Shown here piece after piece: positions 36,662 to 45,845 of a stretch of 64,000 nucleotides of DNA. Source of the DNA: Bradyrhizobium sp. in8p8 (GTDB lineage: Bacteria > Pseudomonadota > Alphaproteobacteria > Rhizobiales > Xanthobacteraceae); NCBI RefSeq assembly GCF_000426845.1, contig NZ_AUGD01000002.1, positions 620,001 to 684,000 on the forward strand, given 5' to 3'. Position 1 is the stretch's first letter, and every line of letters begins with the position of its first letter. Position numbers and translations under genes: made by a program. The notes beneath the pieces are model-generated. The model did not search any database. It had not been told where the DNA came from and was given only the letters and a program-made list of their open reading frames with translations.

Positions 36662-37462
36662 CTACGCTGCCGCCTGCTCGCGCGGCTGGTAGATCGCGGT
36701 GTGCTGGCAATGAGCGAGCGGCGTCGTGCCGTTGGCGACGACGAGGGCGTCGAACTCGACGAAGCGGTGGCCCTTCTTTTCGTAGTTCGCAGTGACCTTG
36801 GCGCGCGCACTGATCTCGTCACCGACGCGCGCCGCCGACAACAGCTGCATGCGGCTGCCGACGTGAATCCACGGGCCCAGGATGGTGTTGTCGACCAGCA
36901 CGCGGTTCATCACCCGCTGGATCAGGCCGGGATGGCCAAGCCCCTCGCGCGCGAAGATCGGATCGAACTCCCTGATGTCCGCAAGATAATCAGCGGCGTC
37001 CTGCCCGGCCCAGCGTCGGGGTGTTGTGCCGAACCATTTGCCCGTTTCGAACGTCGCGGGGCTGACCGGCGTGCGCTCGGCGACGGCTGGGACCGCAACA
37101 TAGTCGCTCAGCGAGACGGCCGGCGCAGCCGCCGGCAGCGACGCCGTCCCCGTGGCGCACAGCTCGGTGCGGCTGAACACCTCGATCGTGAGCAGGTCGT
37201 TGTGCTCCATCGCGTCCACGTCGGCGGTCTCGCCGTCATAGACGGGCTTGATGAAGCGCGCCTCGATCAGCCCGCGCGACAGGAAGTCCCGCCCCCAGCG
37301 AACGGTCGGCACGTGCATCATGTAGGCGAAGACGTCGACGCCCGGGACCAGCCCGCCGGAAAAGCCGAAGCGGCGGGCCACGGTATCGTCGTGCATCTTA
37401 TTTTCGGATTGTTTGGCGGTGTTGTAGGCCTCGACGCGGTAGGTTTCGAGCCGGTTCGGCAT
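36662..37462 (-). CDS. MaoC-like hot-dog domain protein
   Basis: A 266-residue protein that appears to have two hot-dog halves. The N-terminal half contains [26 protein letters not shown], similar to the hydratase helix with VPG/G-V, and the C-terminal half contains [42 protein letters not shown]. It may hydrate or dehydrate an acyl-CoA, or bind one; the classic D-x5-H pair is not evident, so activity is uncertain. The ATG at 37462 is the first codon with the conserved start; the frame is open to 37525. Confidence 0.72.
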   Translation of the reverse strand: MPNRLETYRVEAYNTAKQSENKMHDDTVARRFGFSGGLVPGVDVFAYMMHVPTVRWGRDFLSRGLIEARFIKPVYDGETADVDAMEHNDLLTIEVFSRTELCATGTASLPAAAPAVSLSDYVAVPAVAERTPVSPATFETGKWFGTTPRRWAGQDAADYLADIREFDPIFAREGLGHPGLIQRVMNRVLVDNTILGPWIHVGSRMQLLSAARVGDEISARAKVTANYEKKGHRFVEFDALVVANGTTPLAHCQHTAIYQPREQAAA

Positions 37463-37566
37463 GGTTTGGCGTTCCCCATATTCTTGTTTCAGGGTGGATC
37501 GTAAGCCCCCGGGAACAGCGGTCAATCCCCTCGCCTTTGCGGCCCGGATGGGGTACCACGCGGCGA

Positions 37567-38058
37567 ATGAGCGACACCCCCACCCGCATCTATGTCGACG
37601 CCGACGCCTGTCCGGTGAAGGACGAGATCTATCGCGTCGCGCTCCGGCACGGTGTGCCGGTGAGCGTCGTCGCCGGCAATTTCATTCGGGTGCCGCAGGA
37701 CCCATCGATCGAGCGCATCGCCGCAGGCGCCGGCATGGACGCGGCCGACGACTGGATCGCCGAGCGCGCCAGACCCGGCGACATCGTCGTGACCTCGGAC
37801 ATCCCGCTGGCGAGCCGCTGCGTCAAGGCGGGCGCCGACGTGATCGCGCCGAACGGCAAACCATTCACGGAAGAGTCGATTGGAATGACGCTCGCGGTTC
37901 GCAATCTGATGACCGATCTGCGCTCGGCCGGCGAAGTCACCGGCGGGCCTCGATCGTTCGCGCCGCGCGACCGTTCCGCTTTCCTCTCGGCACTCGACCA
38001 GACGCTGCGCCGGATCGCCCGCCGCCGCGCTGATGCGACGGCCACGAGTCGGGGTTGA
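37567..38058 (+). CDS. UPF0178 (YaiI/YqxD) family protein
   Basis: The 163-residue protein matches the UPF0178 family: [18 protein letters not shown] at the N-terminus, [39 protein letters not shown] in the centre. These features resemble a PIN/NYN-like nuclease fold with conserved Asp residues (D11, D13), but activity has not been established in the family. It is followed at 2 bases by the ABC-F gene, and is divergent from the MaoC-like gene. Confidence 0.9.
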   Translation: MSDTPTRIYVDADACPVKDEIYRVALRHGVPVSVVAGNFIRVPQDPSIERIAAGAGMDAADDWIAERARPGDIVVTSDIPLASRCVKAGADVIAPNGKPFTEESIGMTLAVRNLMTDLRSAGEVTGGPRSFAPRDRSAFLSALDQTLRRIARRRADATATSRG

Positions 38059-38060
38059 TC

Positions 38061-39872
38061 ATGGCGCCGCCGCTGATCCAGCTGAAAGACATCAGGTTGA
38101 CCTTCGGCGGCACGCCGCTGCTGTCGGGCGTCGAGCTCAACGTCGCCCCGAGTGAACGGGTCTGCCTGATCGGCCGCAACGGCTCCGGCAAATCGACGCT
38201 GCTCAAAATCGCTGCCGGCCTCGTCGAGCCCGACGGCGGCACGCGCTTCGTGCAGCCCGGCGCCACTGTTCGCTATCTGCCGCAGGAGCCGGATTTCGGC
38301 GAGCACGAGACCACGCTCGCCTATGTCGAGTCCGGGCTCGCGCCCGGGGACGACCAGCACCAGGCGCGCTATCTCCTCGAGCAGCTCGGACTCACCGGCG
38401 AGGAGAACCCGCACAATCTCTCCGGCGGCGAGGCGCGCCGCGCAGCGCTGGCCTATGTGCTGGCGCCCTCGCCCGACATCCTGCTGCTGGACGAGCCGAC
38501 CAACCACCTCGATCTCTCCACCATCGAGTGGCTGGAGCAGGAGCTCGACAGCCGCCGCAGCGCGCTGGTGATCATCAGCCACGACCGTCGCTTCCTCACC
38601 AATCTCTCCCGCTCCACCGCCTGGCTCGACCGCGGCAAGATCAAGCAGATCGACCGCGGCTTCGCCTCGTTCGAGGCCTGGCGCGATGAGGTGCTCGCGG
38701 AGGAGGAGCGCGACCAGCACAAGCTCGACCGCAAGATCGTCGACGAGGAGCATTGGCTCCGCCACGGCGTTTCCGGCCGCCGCAAGCGCAACGTCAAGCG
38801 CCTCGCCAATCTGCATGCGCTACGCGACCAGCGCCGCAACTATCGCGGCACCGCCGGCAGCGCCAACCTCGCTGCAGCGGAAGCGGAGCAATCCGGCAAG
38901 CTCGTGATCGAGGCCAAGGGCATCAGCAAGACCTATGGCGAGCGCAAGATCGTCGACAATTTCTCGACCCGGATCCAGCGCGGCGACCGGCTCGGCATCA
39001 TCGGCCCGAATGGGGCCGGCAAGACCACCCTTGTCAATCTGCTGACCGGCGCGATGCAGCCTGATTCCGGCACGGTGCGGCTGGGAGCCAATCTGGAGAT
39101 GGCAACGCTCGACCAGCACCGTGAAAGCCTCGATCCCAAGTCGACGCTGGCGGAAGCCCTCACCGGCGGTCGCGGCGATCACATCATGGTCGGCGGCAAG
39201 CCGAAGCATGTGGTGGGCTACATGAAAGACTTCCTGTTCGCGCAGGAGCAACGCGGCACGCCGCTCGAAGTGCTCTCGGGCGGCGAGCGCGGCCGGCTGA
39301 TGCTGGCCCGCGCACTGGCAAAGCCCTCGAACCTCCTGGTGCTCGACGAGCCGACCAACGATCTCGATCTGGAGACCCTCGACGTGCTCGAGGAGATGCT
39401 CGGCGACTATGACGGCACGGTCATCCTGATCAGCCACGATCGCGACTTCCTCGACCGCGTCGTCACCTCCGTGATCGCACCCGAGGGCAACGGCAGGTGG
39501 ATCGAATATGCCGGCGGCTACAGCGACATGCTGGTGCAGCGCGGCGCCGACCTGAAGCGCGAGACGGCGAAGGCCCAGCCGGTGGCGGAGAAGAAAGAGG
39601 AGCGGCCGGCTGCTCCCGCATCCGCTCCCAAACGGAAGCTGAGCTTCAACGAGAAGCACGCGCTGGAAACGCTGCCGAAGAAGATGGAGACGTTGCAGGC
39701 CGACATTGCAAGGCTGCAGCGCGTGCTGGACGATCCCAACCTCTATGCCAAGGATCGCAAGACATTCGACGATACATCGGCCGCCATCGCCAAGGCGCAC
39801 GAAGAACTGTCCGCCGCCGAGGAGCGCTGGCTCGAACTTGAAATGCTTCGCGAAGAGATAGAGCAGGCTTAG
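38061..39872 (+). CDS. ABC-F family ATPase (Uup-like)
   Basis: A 603-residue soluble protein with two nucleotide-binding domains and no membrane domain. Walker A motifs are GRNGSGKST (38-46) and GPNGAGKTT (315-323); signature loops LSGGE are at 120-124 and 405-409, each followed by LLLDEPTNHLDL or LVLDEPTNDLDL. Residues 540-603 form a C-terminal coiled coil like that of Uup. ABC-F proteins act on ribosomes; Uup-type members are also linked to DNA transposition or competition. The start is 2 bases after the UPF0178 stop. Confidence 0.93.
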   Translation: MAPPLIQLKDIRLTFGGTPLLSGVELNVAPSERVCLIGRNGSGKSTLLKIAAGLVEPDGGTRFVQPGATVRYLPQEPDFGEHETTLAYVESGLAPGDDQHQARYLLEQLGLTGEENPHNLSGGEARRAALAYVLAPSPDILLLDEPTNHLDLSTIEWLEQELDSRRSALVIISHDRRFLTNLSRSTAWLDRGKIKQIDRGFASFEAWRDEVLAEEERDQHKLDRKIVDEEHWLRHGVSGRRKRNVKRLANLHALRDQRRNYRGTAGSANLAAAEAEQSGKLVIEAKGISKTYGERKIVDNFSTRIQRGDRLGIIGPNGAGKTTLVNLLTGAMQPDSGTVRLGANLEMATLDQHRESLDPKSTLAEALTGGRGDHIMVGGKPKHVVGYMKDFLFAQEQRGTPLEVLSGGERGRLMLARALAKPSNLLVLDEPTNDLDLETLDVLEEMLGDYDGTVILISHDRDFLDRVVTSVIAPEGNGRWIEYAGGYSDMLVQRGADLKRETAKAQPVAEKKEERPAAPASAPKRKLSFNEKHALETLPKKMETLQADIARLQRVLDDPNLYAKDRKTFDDTSAAIAKAHEELSAAEERWLELEMLREEIEQA

Positions 39873-39875
39873 ATC

Positions 39876-40955
39876 ATGACGACGTCCCTCGCCGCAAAGA
39901 TCGCCCGTGAATACGGCACGCCCTGCGCGGTCATCGATTTGGACCGGGTCGAGCGCAACATCGCGCGGATTCAGAAGGCCTGCGACGATGCGGGAGTCGC
40001 CAACCGTCCTCACATCAAGACGCACAAGAACCCGACCATCGCCAAGATGCAGGTCGCGGCCGGAGCCAAGGGCATCACCTGCCAGAAGCTCGGCGAGGCC
40101 GAAATCATGGCCAATGCCGGCATCGACGACATCCTGATCAGCTATAATCTCCTCGGCGAGGAGAAGATGGCGCGGCTGGCTGCATTGCAGACGAAGGCCA
40201 AAATGACGGTCGCTGCCGACAATTCCACGGTCGTCGCGGGGTTGCCCAAGGCAGCGGCGACATCAGGGCGTACGCTCTCGGTCGTGGTCGAATGCGACAC
40301 AGGCCGCAAGCGTGCAGGTGTCGAGACGCCGGCCGAAGCGATTGCGCTGGCGCGTGAGATCGCGGGGTCGAAGGGACTCGAGTTTGCCGGCTTCATGCTG
40401 TATCCGACCGAGACCGGCTGGGCCGAGGCGCAGAAGTTTTACGACGAAGCATTGGCCGGCGTGCGGGCACACGGGCTGGATGCCAAGATCGTCTCCACCG
40501 GAGGCACGCCGAACCTGAAGAATCTCGGCAAGCTGAAGGGCGGCACCGAGCACCGCTTCGGCACCTATATTTATAACGACCGCATGCAGGTGGCGGCCGG
40601 CGTCGCCAGCTGGGACGACTGCGCGCTGCACATCTATTCCACCGTGGTGAGCCGCGCCGCGCCCGAGCGCGGCATCCTCGATGCCGGCTCGAAGACGCTG
40701 ACGACAGATACCGGCGGCCTCGATGGTCACGGCCTGATCCTCGAGCACCCCGAAGCGAAAATCGCGAAGTTCGCCGAGGAGCACGGCTTCCTCGACCTCT
40801 CCCGCAGCAACACCCGCCCCAATGTGGGCGATGTCGTTCGCATCGTGCCGAACCATGTCTGCGTGGTCGTCAACATGATGGACGAAGTGGTGATGGTGCG
40901 CGGCGAAGAGATCATCGGCACGCTGCCGGTGGCAGCAAGGGGGAAGCTGCGGTAG
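39876..40955 (+). CDS. Fold-III PLP enzyme, D-threonine aldolase/D-serine dehydratase type
   Basis: A 359-residue enzyme of the alanine racemase-like fold. The PLP lysine is K48 in RPHIKTHK, and the metal ligands H327 and C329 lie in PNHVCVVVNM near the C-terminus, as in DSD1/D-threonine aldolase. It probably acts on D-3-hydroxy amino acids (retro-aldol or dehydration). The start is 3 bases after the ABC-F stop, so the trio UPF0178, ABC-F and this gene is one transcript. Confidence 0.88.
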   Translation: MTTSLAAKIAREYGTPCAVIDLDRVERNIARIQKACDDAGVANRPHIKTHKNPTIAKMQVAAGAKGITCQKLGEAEIMANAGIDDILISYNLLGEEKMARLAALQTKAKMTVAADNSTVVAGLPKAAATSGRTLSVVVECDTGRKRAGVETPAEAIALAREIAGSKGLEFAGFMLYPTETGWAEAQKFYDEALAGVRAHGLDAKIVSTGGTPNLKNLGKLKGGTEHRFGTYIYNDRMQVAAGVASWDDCALHIYSTVVSRAAPERGILDAGSKTLTTDTGGLDGHGLILEHPEAKIAKFAEEHGFLDLSRSNTRPNVGDVVRIVPNHVCVVVNMMDEVVMVRGEEIIGTLPVAARGKLR

Positions 40956-40973
40956 GCGCCCTCTGCTTCGCGA

Positions 40974-41006
40974 CCGTCATTGCGAGGAACTCGCCCGCAA
41001 TGACGG
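40974..41006. repeat. Family A palindrome overlapping the 3' end of the flavoprotein gene
   Basis: Perfect arms CCGTCATTGCG (40974-40984) and CGCAATGACGG (40996-41006) with an 11-base loop. The TGA stop of the flavoprotein gene (40977-40979, minus strand) lies inside the left arm, so the repeat encodes its last residues. Confidence 0.8.
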
Positions 41007-42239
41007 TAAGTAGCGCTTCAGCCACTCCAGCGCGCCCCTGCCCGCGGCGGCACCGGTCGCAAAGGACGACTGGAGCAGATAGCCGCCGGTCGGCGCTTCC
41101 CAGTCCAGCATCTCGCCGGCGGCGAACACGCCGGGCAGCTTGCGGATCATGTAATCAGCATCGAGCTCATCGAACGAGATGCCGCCGGCACTCGATATCG
41201 CGCGCGCAATCGGCGCCACCCCGGTCAGCTTGATCGGCACGGCGTTGATGAACTCCGCCAATCGTTCCGGCGACATCGTCGACAACGACTGGCCTGCATT
41301 GATCGTGGCTTCCTGCAACAGCCCGACGGCGACGGGCGAAAGCTGCACAGCCTTGCGCAGGAAGTTGGAGAGCGATTGCTTGCCGCGCGGTGCGGACAGG
41401 CGTCTGGCAAGCTCGAGCTGATCGATGTCCGGGCGCAAGGCGACGTGCAGCACCGCCTCGTGCTTCACGGCGATCGCCTCGCGCAGTTCGGCTGACAGCG
41501 CATAGATCACGCCGCCCTCGATGCCGGACTGCGTGACAACAGCCTCGCCGCGAAGCCTGTGCAGACCGAAGCTCAGCGCGATCCCCTTGAGCGGCTGCCC
41601 CTCGAAGCGCGCGCGGAAGACGTCGGACCAGCTAACTGTGAAGCCGGAATTGGCGGGCCGAAGCGGCGAGATGGCGATGCCTCTGTCGGCCAGGATGCTC
41701 GCCCAGCCGCCGTCCGAGCCCAGCCGCGGCCAGCTTGCACCACCGAGCGCCAGCACGGTGGCGTCGGCAGTGACAGCCTTCGTGCCATCGATCGTTTGAA
41801 ACGCCAGCCTCCCCTCGTCGTCCCACCCGATCCAGCGATGACGAAACGCAAAGCGCACGCCGGCGGCATCGAGCCGCCGCAGCCAGGCGCGCAGCAAGGG
41901 CGAGGCCTTGAACGCCTTCGGAAACACGCGGCCGCTGGTGCCGATGAAGGTCGGCTCGCCCAGCGCCTCGCTCCAGGTGCGTAGCGCGTCCGGAGGGAAC
42001 GCGGCGATCGCCGCGTGCAGCTTCGGCGCCGCCTCGCGATAGCGCGCCATGAACTGCGGCAACGGCTCGCTGTGGGTGAGATTGAGGCCGCCGCGGCCGG
42101 CCATCAGGAATTTGCGGCCTGCCGATGGCATGGCGTCATAGACGGTGACGCGGATGCCGCCCTGCGCCAGCACCTCCGCAGCCATCAGCCCGGCGGGACC
42201 GGCGCCGATGATGGCGACGTGGTTGTCAGGTGATGTCAT
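40977..42239 (-). CDS. NAD(P)/FAD-dependent oxidoreductase, HI0933/TIGR03862 type
   Basis: The 420-residue flavoprotein begins with the FAD-binding HVAIIGAGPAGLMAAEVLAQGG motif and has the HI0933-type segment AGRKFLMAGRGGLNLTHSE at about 42-60. A second conserved block is GVFAAGEMLDWEAPTGGYLLQ near the C-terminus. The substrate is unknown. The C-terminal residues (SLRASSSQ) come from the family A palindrome at 40974-41006. It runs convergent to the PLP-enzyme gene, which ends at 40955. Confidence 0.88.
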   Translation of the reverse strand: MTSPDNHVAIIGAGPAGLMAAEVLAQGGIRVTVYDAMPSAGRKFLMAGRGGLNLTHSEPLPQFMARYREAAPKLHAAIAAFPPDALRTWSEALGEPTFIGTSGRVFPKAFKASPLLRAWLRRLDAAGVRFAFRHRWIGWDDEGRLAFQTIDGTKAVTADATVLALGGASWPRLGSDGGWASILADRGIAISPLRPANSGFTVSWSDVFRARFEGQPLKGIALSFGLHRLRGEAVVTQSGIEGGVIYALSAELREAIAVKHEAVLHVALRPDIDQLELARRLSAPRGKQSLSNFLRKAVQLSPVAVGLLQEATINAGQSLSTMSPERLAEFINAVPIKLTGVAPIARAISSAGGISFDELDADYMIRKLPGVFAAGEMLDWEAPTGGYLLQSSFATGAAAGRGALEWLKRYLPSLRASSSQ

Positions 42240-42273
42240 AGCGGGAGTCCAGGCCAGGTCCTCGCGTCTAGCT

Positions 42274-42377
42274 CGTCATTCCGGGGCGCGCCTCGCGCGT
42301 GCCCGGAATCCATTGGGCGGCAGAGGCGGTGGCAGGACGGATTCCGGGGCTCGCCCTTCGGGCGCCCCGGAATGACG
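42274..42377. repeat. Palindromic repeat, family B
   Basis: It starts with cgtcattccggggcgcg and ends with cgccccggaatgacg. It lies between the flavoprotein start (42239) and the SDR stop (42383), both on the minus strand. Confidence 0.7.
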
Positions 42378-42382
42378 GAAAA

Positions 42383-43300
42383 CTACAGCTTGATGCCCGC
42401 CCTTGCCGCGGCTTGCGCCACATATTTCTGCGTCTGCTCGAAGGCACCCGTCAACGCCCTCGCCTTCGACATGTCGCTGATCTCGGCGAAATGCGCGGCC
42501 ACCGCGTCCGGAGTCCATTCGGATTCCGGCAGGTTGATGCCCTCGCTCTCCAATATCTTGATCACGGCGAACGAGCCGGCGCCGGCACCCATGATGGTGC
42601 GGGTCGGCGCGTCCTCGCTCAGCATGTACTCGACCGCCGGCGTGATCGCGTTCGGCTTCATCAATTGCAGCGCCTGCGGCGGCAGCAGCTCTTCGGTCAT
42701 GCGGGTTGCCGCGGTGGGCGAGATGATGTTGACGCGAATGTTGTTCTTGCGGCCTTCCTCGGCCAGCACGTTCATCAGGCCAACCATGCCGGATTTCGCC
42801 GCGCCGTAATTGGCCTGGCCGAAATTGCCGTAGAGCCCCGAGGACGACGTCGTCAGCACGATGCGGCCGTAATTGCGATCGCGCATGCCGGCCCAGGCCG
42901 CCTTGCAGCAATAGAAGGTGCCGACGAGATGCACGTCGAGCACCTTCTGGAAATCGGCCACCTCCATCTTGCCGAACGATTTGTCGCGGAGGATGCCGGC
43001 ATTGGCGCAGAGAAGATCGACGCTGCCCCATTCCTTGGTGGCGCGCTCGACCATGGCGGTGACCTGCTCGAAATTCGACACGTCCGCGCCGTCGGCCATC
43101 GCGGTGCCACCCGCTTTGCGGATCTCCTCAACCACCGCCTCCGCCGGCGACAGCGAGCCGCCGGTGCCGTCACGCGCGCCGCCGAAATCGTTGACCACGA
43201 CCTTGGCGCCGCGGCTGGCCAACCCCAGCGCGTGCGCCTTGCCGAGACCATTGCCCGCGCCGGTGACGATGGCGACGCGTCCGTCGAACCTGATTGCCAT
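42383..43300 (-). CDS. Short-chain dehydrogenase/reductase (3-hydroxyacyl-CoA dehydrogenase type)
   Basis: A 305-residue SDR. The cofactor motif is TGAGNGLG (13-20) and the active-site pair is Y165 and K169 in YGAAK, with Ser near 153. The insert VVVNDFGGARDGTGGSLSPAEAVVEEI (35-60) is shared with the dehydrogenase domain of peroxisomal multifunctional enzyme 2, which oxidises (3R)-hydroxyacyl-CoA. It is the last gene of the acyl-CoA block, downstream of the MaoC hydratase. The ATG at 43300 has GGAAG 7 bases upstream. Confidence 0.9.
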   Translation of the reverse strand: MAIRFDGRVAIVTGAGNGLGKAHALGLASRGAKVVVNDFGGARDGTGGSLSPAEAVVEEIRKAGGTAMADGADVSNFEQVTAMVERATKEWGSVDLLCANAGILRDKSFGKMEVADFQKVLDVHLVGTFYCCKAAWAGMRDRNYGRIVLTTSSSGLYGNFGQANYGAAKSGMVGLMNVLAEEGRKNNIRVNIISPTAATRMTEELLPPQALQLMKPNAITPAVEYMLSEDAPTRTIMGAGAGSFAVIKILESEGINLPESEWTPDAVAAHFAEISDMSKARALTGAFEQTQKYVAQAAARAGIKL

Positions 43301-43320
43301 GAGTGTGCTTCCTTTCTTCC

Positions 43321-43510
43321 TTCTCCCCTTGTGGGAGAAGGTGGCCATCGGCGGCCTACGGCCGCCGTACCTAAAATGGACGCCGACGCGTAGCGTCGGC
43401 TACGGCGCCGGATGAGGGTATCTCTCGGCAGCCGAGTTCGTGGAGAGACACCCCTCACCCGGCTTCGCGTTCCGCGAAGCCACCCTCTCCCACAAGGGCA
43501 GAGGGGGCAC
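43321..43510. repeat. Mosaic of inverted repeats between the MaoC and SDR genes
   Basis: It begins with ttctccccttgtgggagaagg and ends with ccaccctctcccacaagggcagagg, in opposite orientation, with internal GCCGCCG and GACGCTACGCGTC-like stems. It fills most of the 272-base gap. Similar mosaics are common in Bradyrhizobium genomes. No gene is seen. Confidence 0.6.
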
Positions 43511-43572
43511 CGAGCGCGATTTGACCGGCTTTTTGAGCAGCGATGGAGGACCGGGTCAAGCCCGGCCGGGAC

Positions 43573-44052
43573 TTACGCGAAATAGATCAGGCCGAGCCAG
43601 TCGGCGACGAGCGCGGGCTTGTCCTCGCCTTCGATCTCCACAGTGACGTTGGTGCGGGACTGCAATTCGTTGGGCTTGCGGAGCTTCGCTTCCGCCAGCA
43701 CGAAGCGGCCGCGCACGCGCTTGCCCGCGCGCACTGGCGAGATGAAACGCAGCTTGTCGAAGCCGTAGTTCACGCCCATCGTGGTGCCGGCGATCACCGG
43801 CATCACCTCGTAGGACATGATCGACAGCAGCGACATCGTGAGAAAGCCGTGCGCGATGGTAGTGCCGAACGCGGTCTCTCTCTTCGCGCGTTCCGGATCG
43901 ACGTGGATGAACTGGTGATCCTCGATCACGTCGGCATAGGTGTCGATACGGGGTTGGTCGATCAGGTGCCACGACGACACGCCGATCTCCTTGCCGACCA
44001 TGGCCTGATAGGCCTCGAGCGTGATGGGCGGCTTCTTCCAGACTTCGTTCAT
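43573..44052 (-). CDS. MaoC family acyl-CoA hydratase
   Basis: A 159-residue hot-dog protein with the full catalytic motif of (R)-specific enoyl-CoA hydratases: D45 and H50 in EDHQFIH, then AFGTTIAHGFLTMSL (61-75) with the conserved GTxxHG. It hydrates enoyl-CoA to (3R)-hydroxyacyl-CoA, which suits the SDR gene downstream. It lies 74 bases downstream of the acyl-CoA synthetase gene, with a family B repeat between them. Confidence 0.92.
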   Translation of the reverse strand: MNEVWKKPPITLEAYQAMVGKEIGVSSWHLIDQPRIDTYADVIEDHQFIHVDPERAKRETAFGTTIAHGFLTMSLLSIMSYEVMPVIAGTTMGVNYGFDKLRFISPVRAGKRVRGRFVLAEAKLRKPNELQSRTNVTVEIEGEDKPALVADWLGLIYFA

Positions 44053-44069
44053 TCATGACTCCAACCACT

Positions 44070-44110
44070 GTCATTCCGGGTTCGATGCTGCGCATCGCCC
44101 CGGAATGACG
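44070..44110. repeat. Palindromic repeat, family B (short copy)
   Basis: gtcattccgggttcgatgc and its inverted partner gcatcgccccggaatgac form a near-complete stem of 15-18 bases around a short loop. It sits between the acyl-CoA synthetase and MaoC genes. Confidence 0.7.
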
Positions 44111-44126
44111 CGCTCTCTTCGTTCAC

Positions 44127-45845
44127 CTAGCTTTCGCCCCGAATCTTTGACAGCTCCGGGAAATCCTCCTCGCGGAATTCCCGGCCGCGCAGCGGATCGT
44201 CGCGATCATTGTCGCGCTCCAGCCGTCGTAGCTGGACGCGACGGATCTTTCCCGAGATCGTCTTCGGCAGCTCGGTTACGATTTCGAGACGACGGATGCG
44301 CTTGAATGGCGCAAGGCGCGTGTGAAGATGTTTGAAGATGGAGAGCGCGGTCTCGGGTGAACGCTCCGTGCCCGACGTCAGCAGCACGAAGGCCTTTGGG
44401 ATGGCGAGCCGAATCGGGTCGGGGCTCGGCACCACCGCCGCTTCCGCGACCAGCTCATGCTCGAGCAGCACGCTCTCGAGCTCGAACGGACTGATGCGGT
44501 AATCCGATGATTTGAACACGTCGTCGGCGCGGCCGACGAAGGTGAGATAGCCCTCGTCGTCTTCGAAGACCACGTCGCCGCTGCGATAGAGCTCGCCTTC
44601 GGCGCCAGACAGCTTGCCGTCGTCGCCCTGATAGCCCTGCATCAAGCCGGCGGGACGATCGGCGCCCAGCATCAGCGTGACCTCGCCTTCCTTCGCCGGA
44701 TTGCCGTCGGCATCGCTGATCTGCACGCGATAGCCCGGCAGCGGCCGGCCCATCGAGCCGACCTTGATCTTCTGGCCGGGCGAGTTGCCGGCAAGCGCCG
44801 TGGTTTCGGTCTGGCCATATCCGTCACGGATGGTGAGCCCCCAGGCCGCCCGCACCTGATCGATCACCTCCGGGTTCAGCGGTTCGCCGGCGCCGCAGAC
44901 CTCGCGCAGGGCCACCTTGAACGAGGCCAGGTTCTCCTGGATGAACAGCCGCCACACCGTCGGCGGCGCGCACAGCGTGGTGACGCCGCAGCGGCCGATG
45001 GTGGCGAGCAGCGCCTTGGCATCGAAGCGCGGCTGGTTGACCACGAACACGGTCGCACCCGCGTTCCAAGGCGCGAAGAAGCAGCTCCAGGCGTGCTTGG
45101 CCCAGCCGGGCGAGGAGATGTTGAGGTGGATGTCGCCGGGCTTCAATCCGATCCAGTACATGGTGGAGAGATGGCCGACGGGATAGCTGCGCTGGCTGTG
45201 CCGCACCAGCTTTGGCTTTGCCGTGGTGCCTGAAGTGAAATAAAGCAGCATCGGGTCGTCGGCATTGGTCGGACCGTCAGGCGTGAAACTCTCCGCGGCT
45301 TTCGCTGCCTCGTCATAGGTCAGCCATCCATCGGGCGCCGCGCCGACCACGATGCGGACGACATTCTCGGTACCAAGGCTCGCGAACTTGGCCACCTGGT
45401 CCTCGGCCGCCACCACCGCTTTCGCCTTGCCGCGATCGAGCCGGTCGCGAAGTTCGTTGGCGGTCAGCAGCGTGGTCGCTGGGATCACGACAACGCCGAG
45501 CTTCATCGCCGCCAGCATCGTCTCCCAGAGCGGAACCACGTTGCCGAGCAGCAGCAAGAGGTGATCGCCGCGCCTGAGCCCTTGCGCACGGAGGAAATTC
45601 GCGACCTGGTTCGAGCGCTTCGAGAGCGCCGCGAAGGAGAGCTTGGTCTGCTTGTCCTGCGCGGCGTCGACGATCCAGAGCGCAGCACGATCCTTGCTGT
45701 CCGGATTCGCCGCCAGATCGGCGTCGAACCAGTCGAGCGCCCAGTTGAAAGGAGCCGGATCGGGCCAGCGGAATCCTTTGACCGCTGCCTCGTAATCCGT
45801 GCGGTGCTTTAGCAGAAACGCGCGCGCTTCCTGAAATGTCGTCAT
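44127..45845 (-). CDS. Acyl-CoA synthetase (AMP-forming)
   Basis: The 572-residue protein is an adenylate-forming ligase. The phosphate loop is YFTSGTTAKPKLVRHS, and further motifs are DGYGQTETT (ATP-binding), YRSGDVVFEDDEGYLTFVGRADDVFKSSDYRI (hinge region) and PKTISGKIRR with the catalytic Lys. Sequence style resembles medium-chain acyl-CoA synthetases (ACSM/AcsM-like). It probably activates a fatty or branched acid. Its ATG overlaps the stop of the upstream mmsB-type gene (TGATG). Confidence 0.9.
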   Translation of the reverse strand: MTTFQEARAFLLKHRTDYEAAVKGFRWPDPAPFNWALDWFDADLAANPDSKDRAALWIVDAAQDKQTKLSFAALSKRSNQVANFLRAQGLRRGDHLLLLLGNVVPLWETMLAAMKLGVVVIPATTLLTANELRDRLDRGKAKAVVAAEDQVAKFASLGTENVVRIVVGAAPDGWLTYDEAAKAAESFTPDGPTNADDPMLLYFTSGTTAKPKLVRHSQRSYPVGHLSTMYWIGLKPGDIHLNISSPGWAKHAWSCFFAPWNAGATVFVVNQPRFDAKALLATIGRCGVTTLCAPPTVWRLFIQENLASFKVALREVCGAGEPLNPEVIDQVRAAWGLTIRDGYGQTETTALAGNSPGQKIKVGSMGRPLPGYRVQISDADGNPAKEGEVTLMLGADRPAGLMQGYQGDDGKLSGAEGELYRSGDVVFEDDEGYLTFVGRADDVFKSSDYRISPFELESVLLEHELVAEAAVVPSPDPIRLAIPKAFVLLTSGTERSPETALSIFKHLHTRLAPFKRIRRLEIVTELPKTISGKIRRVQLRRLERDNDRDDPLRGREFREEDFPELSKIRGES

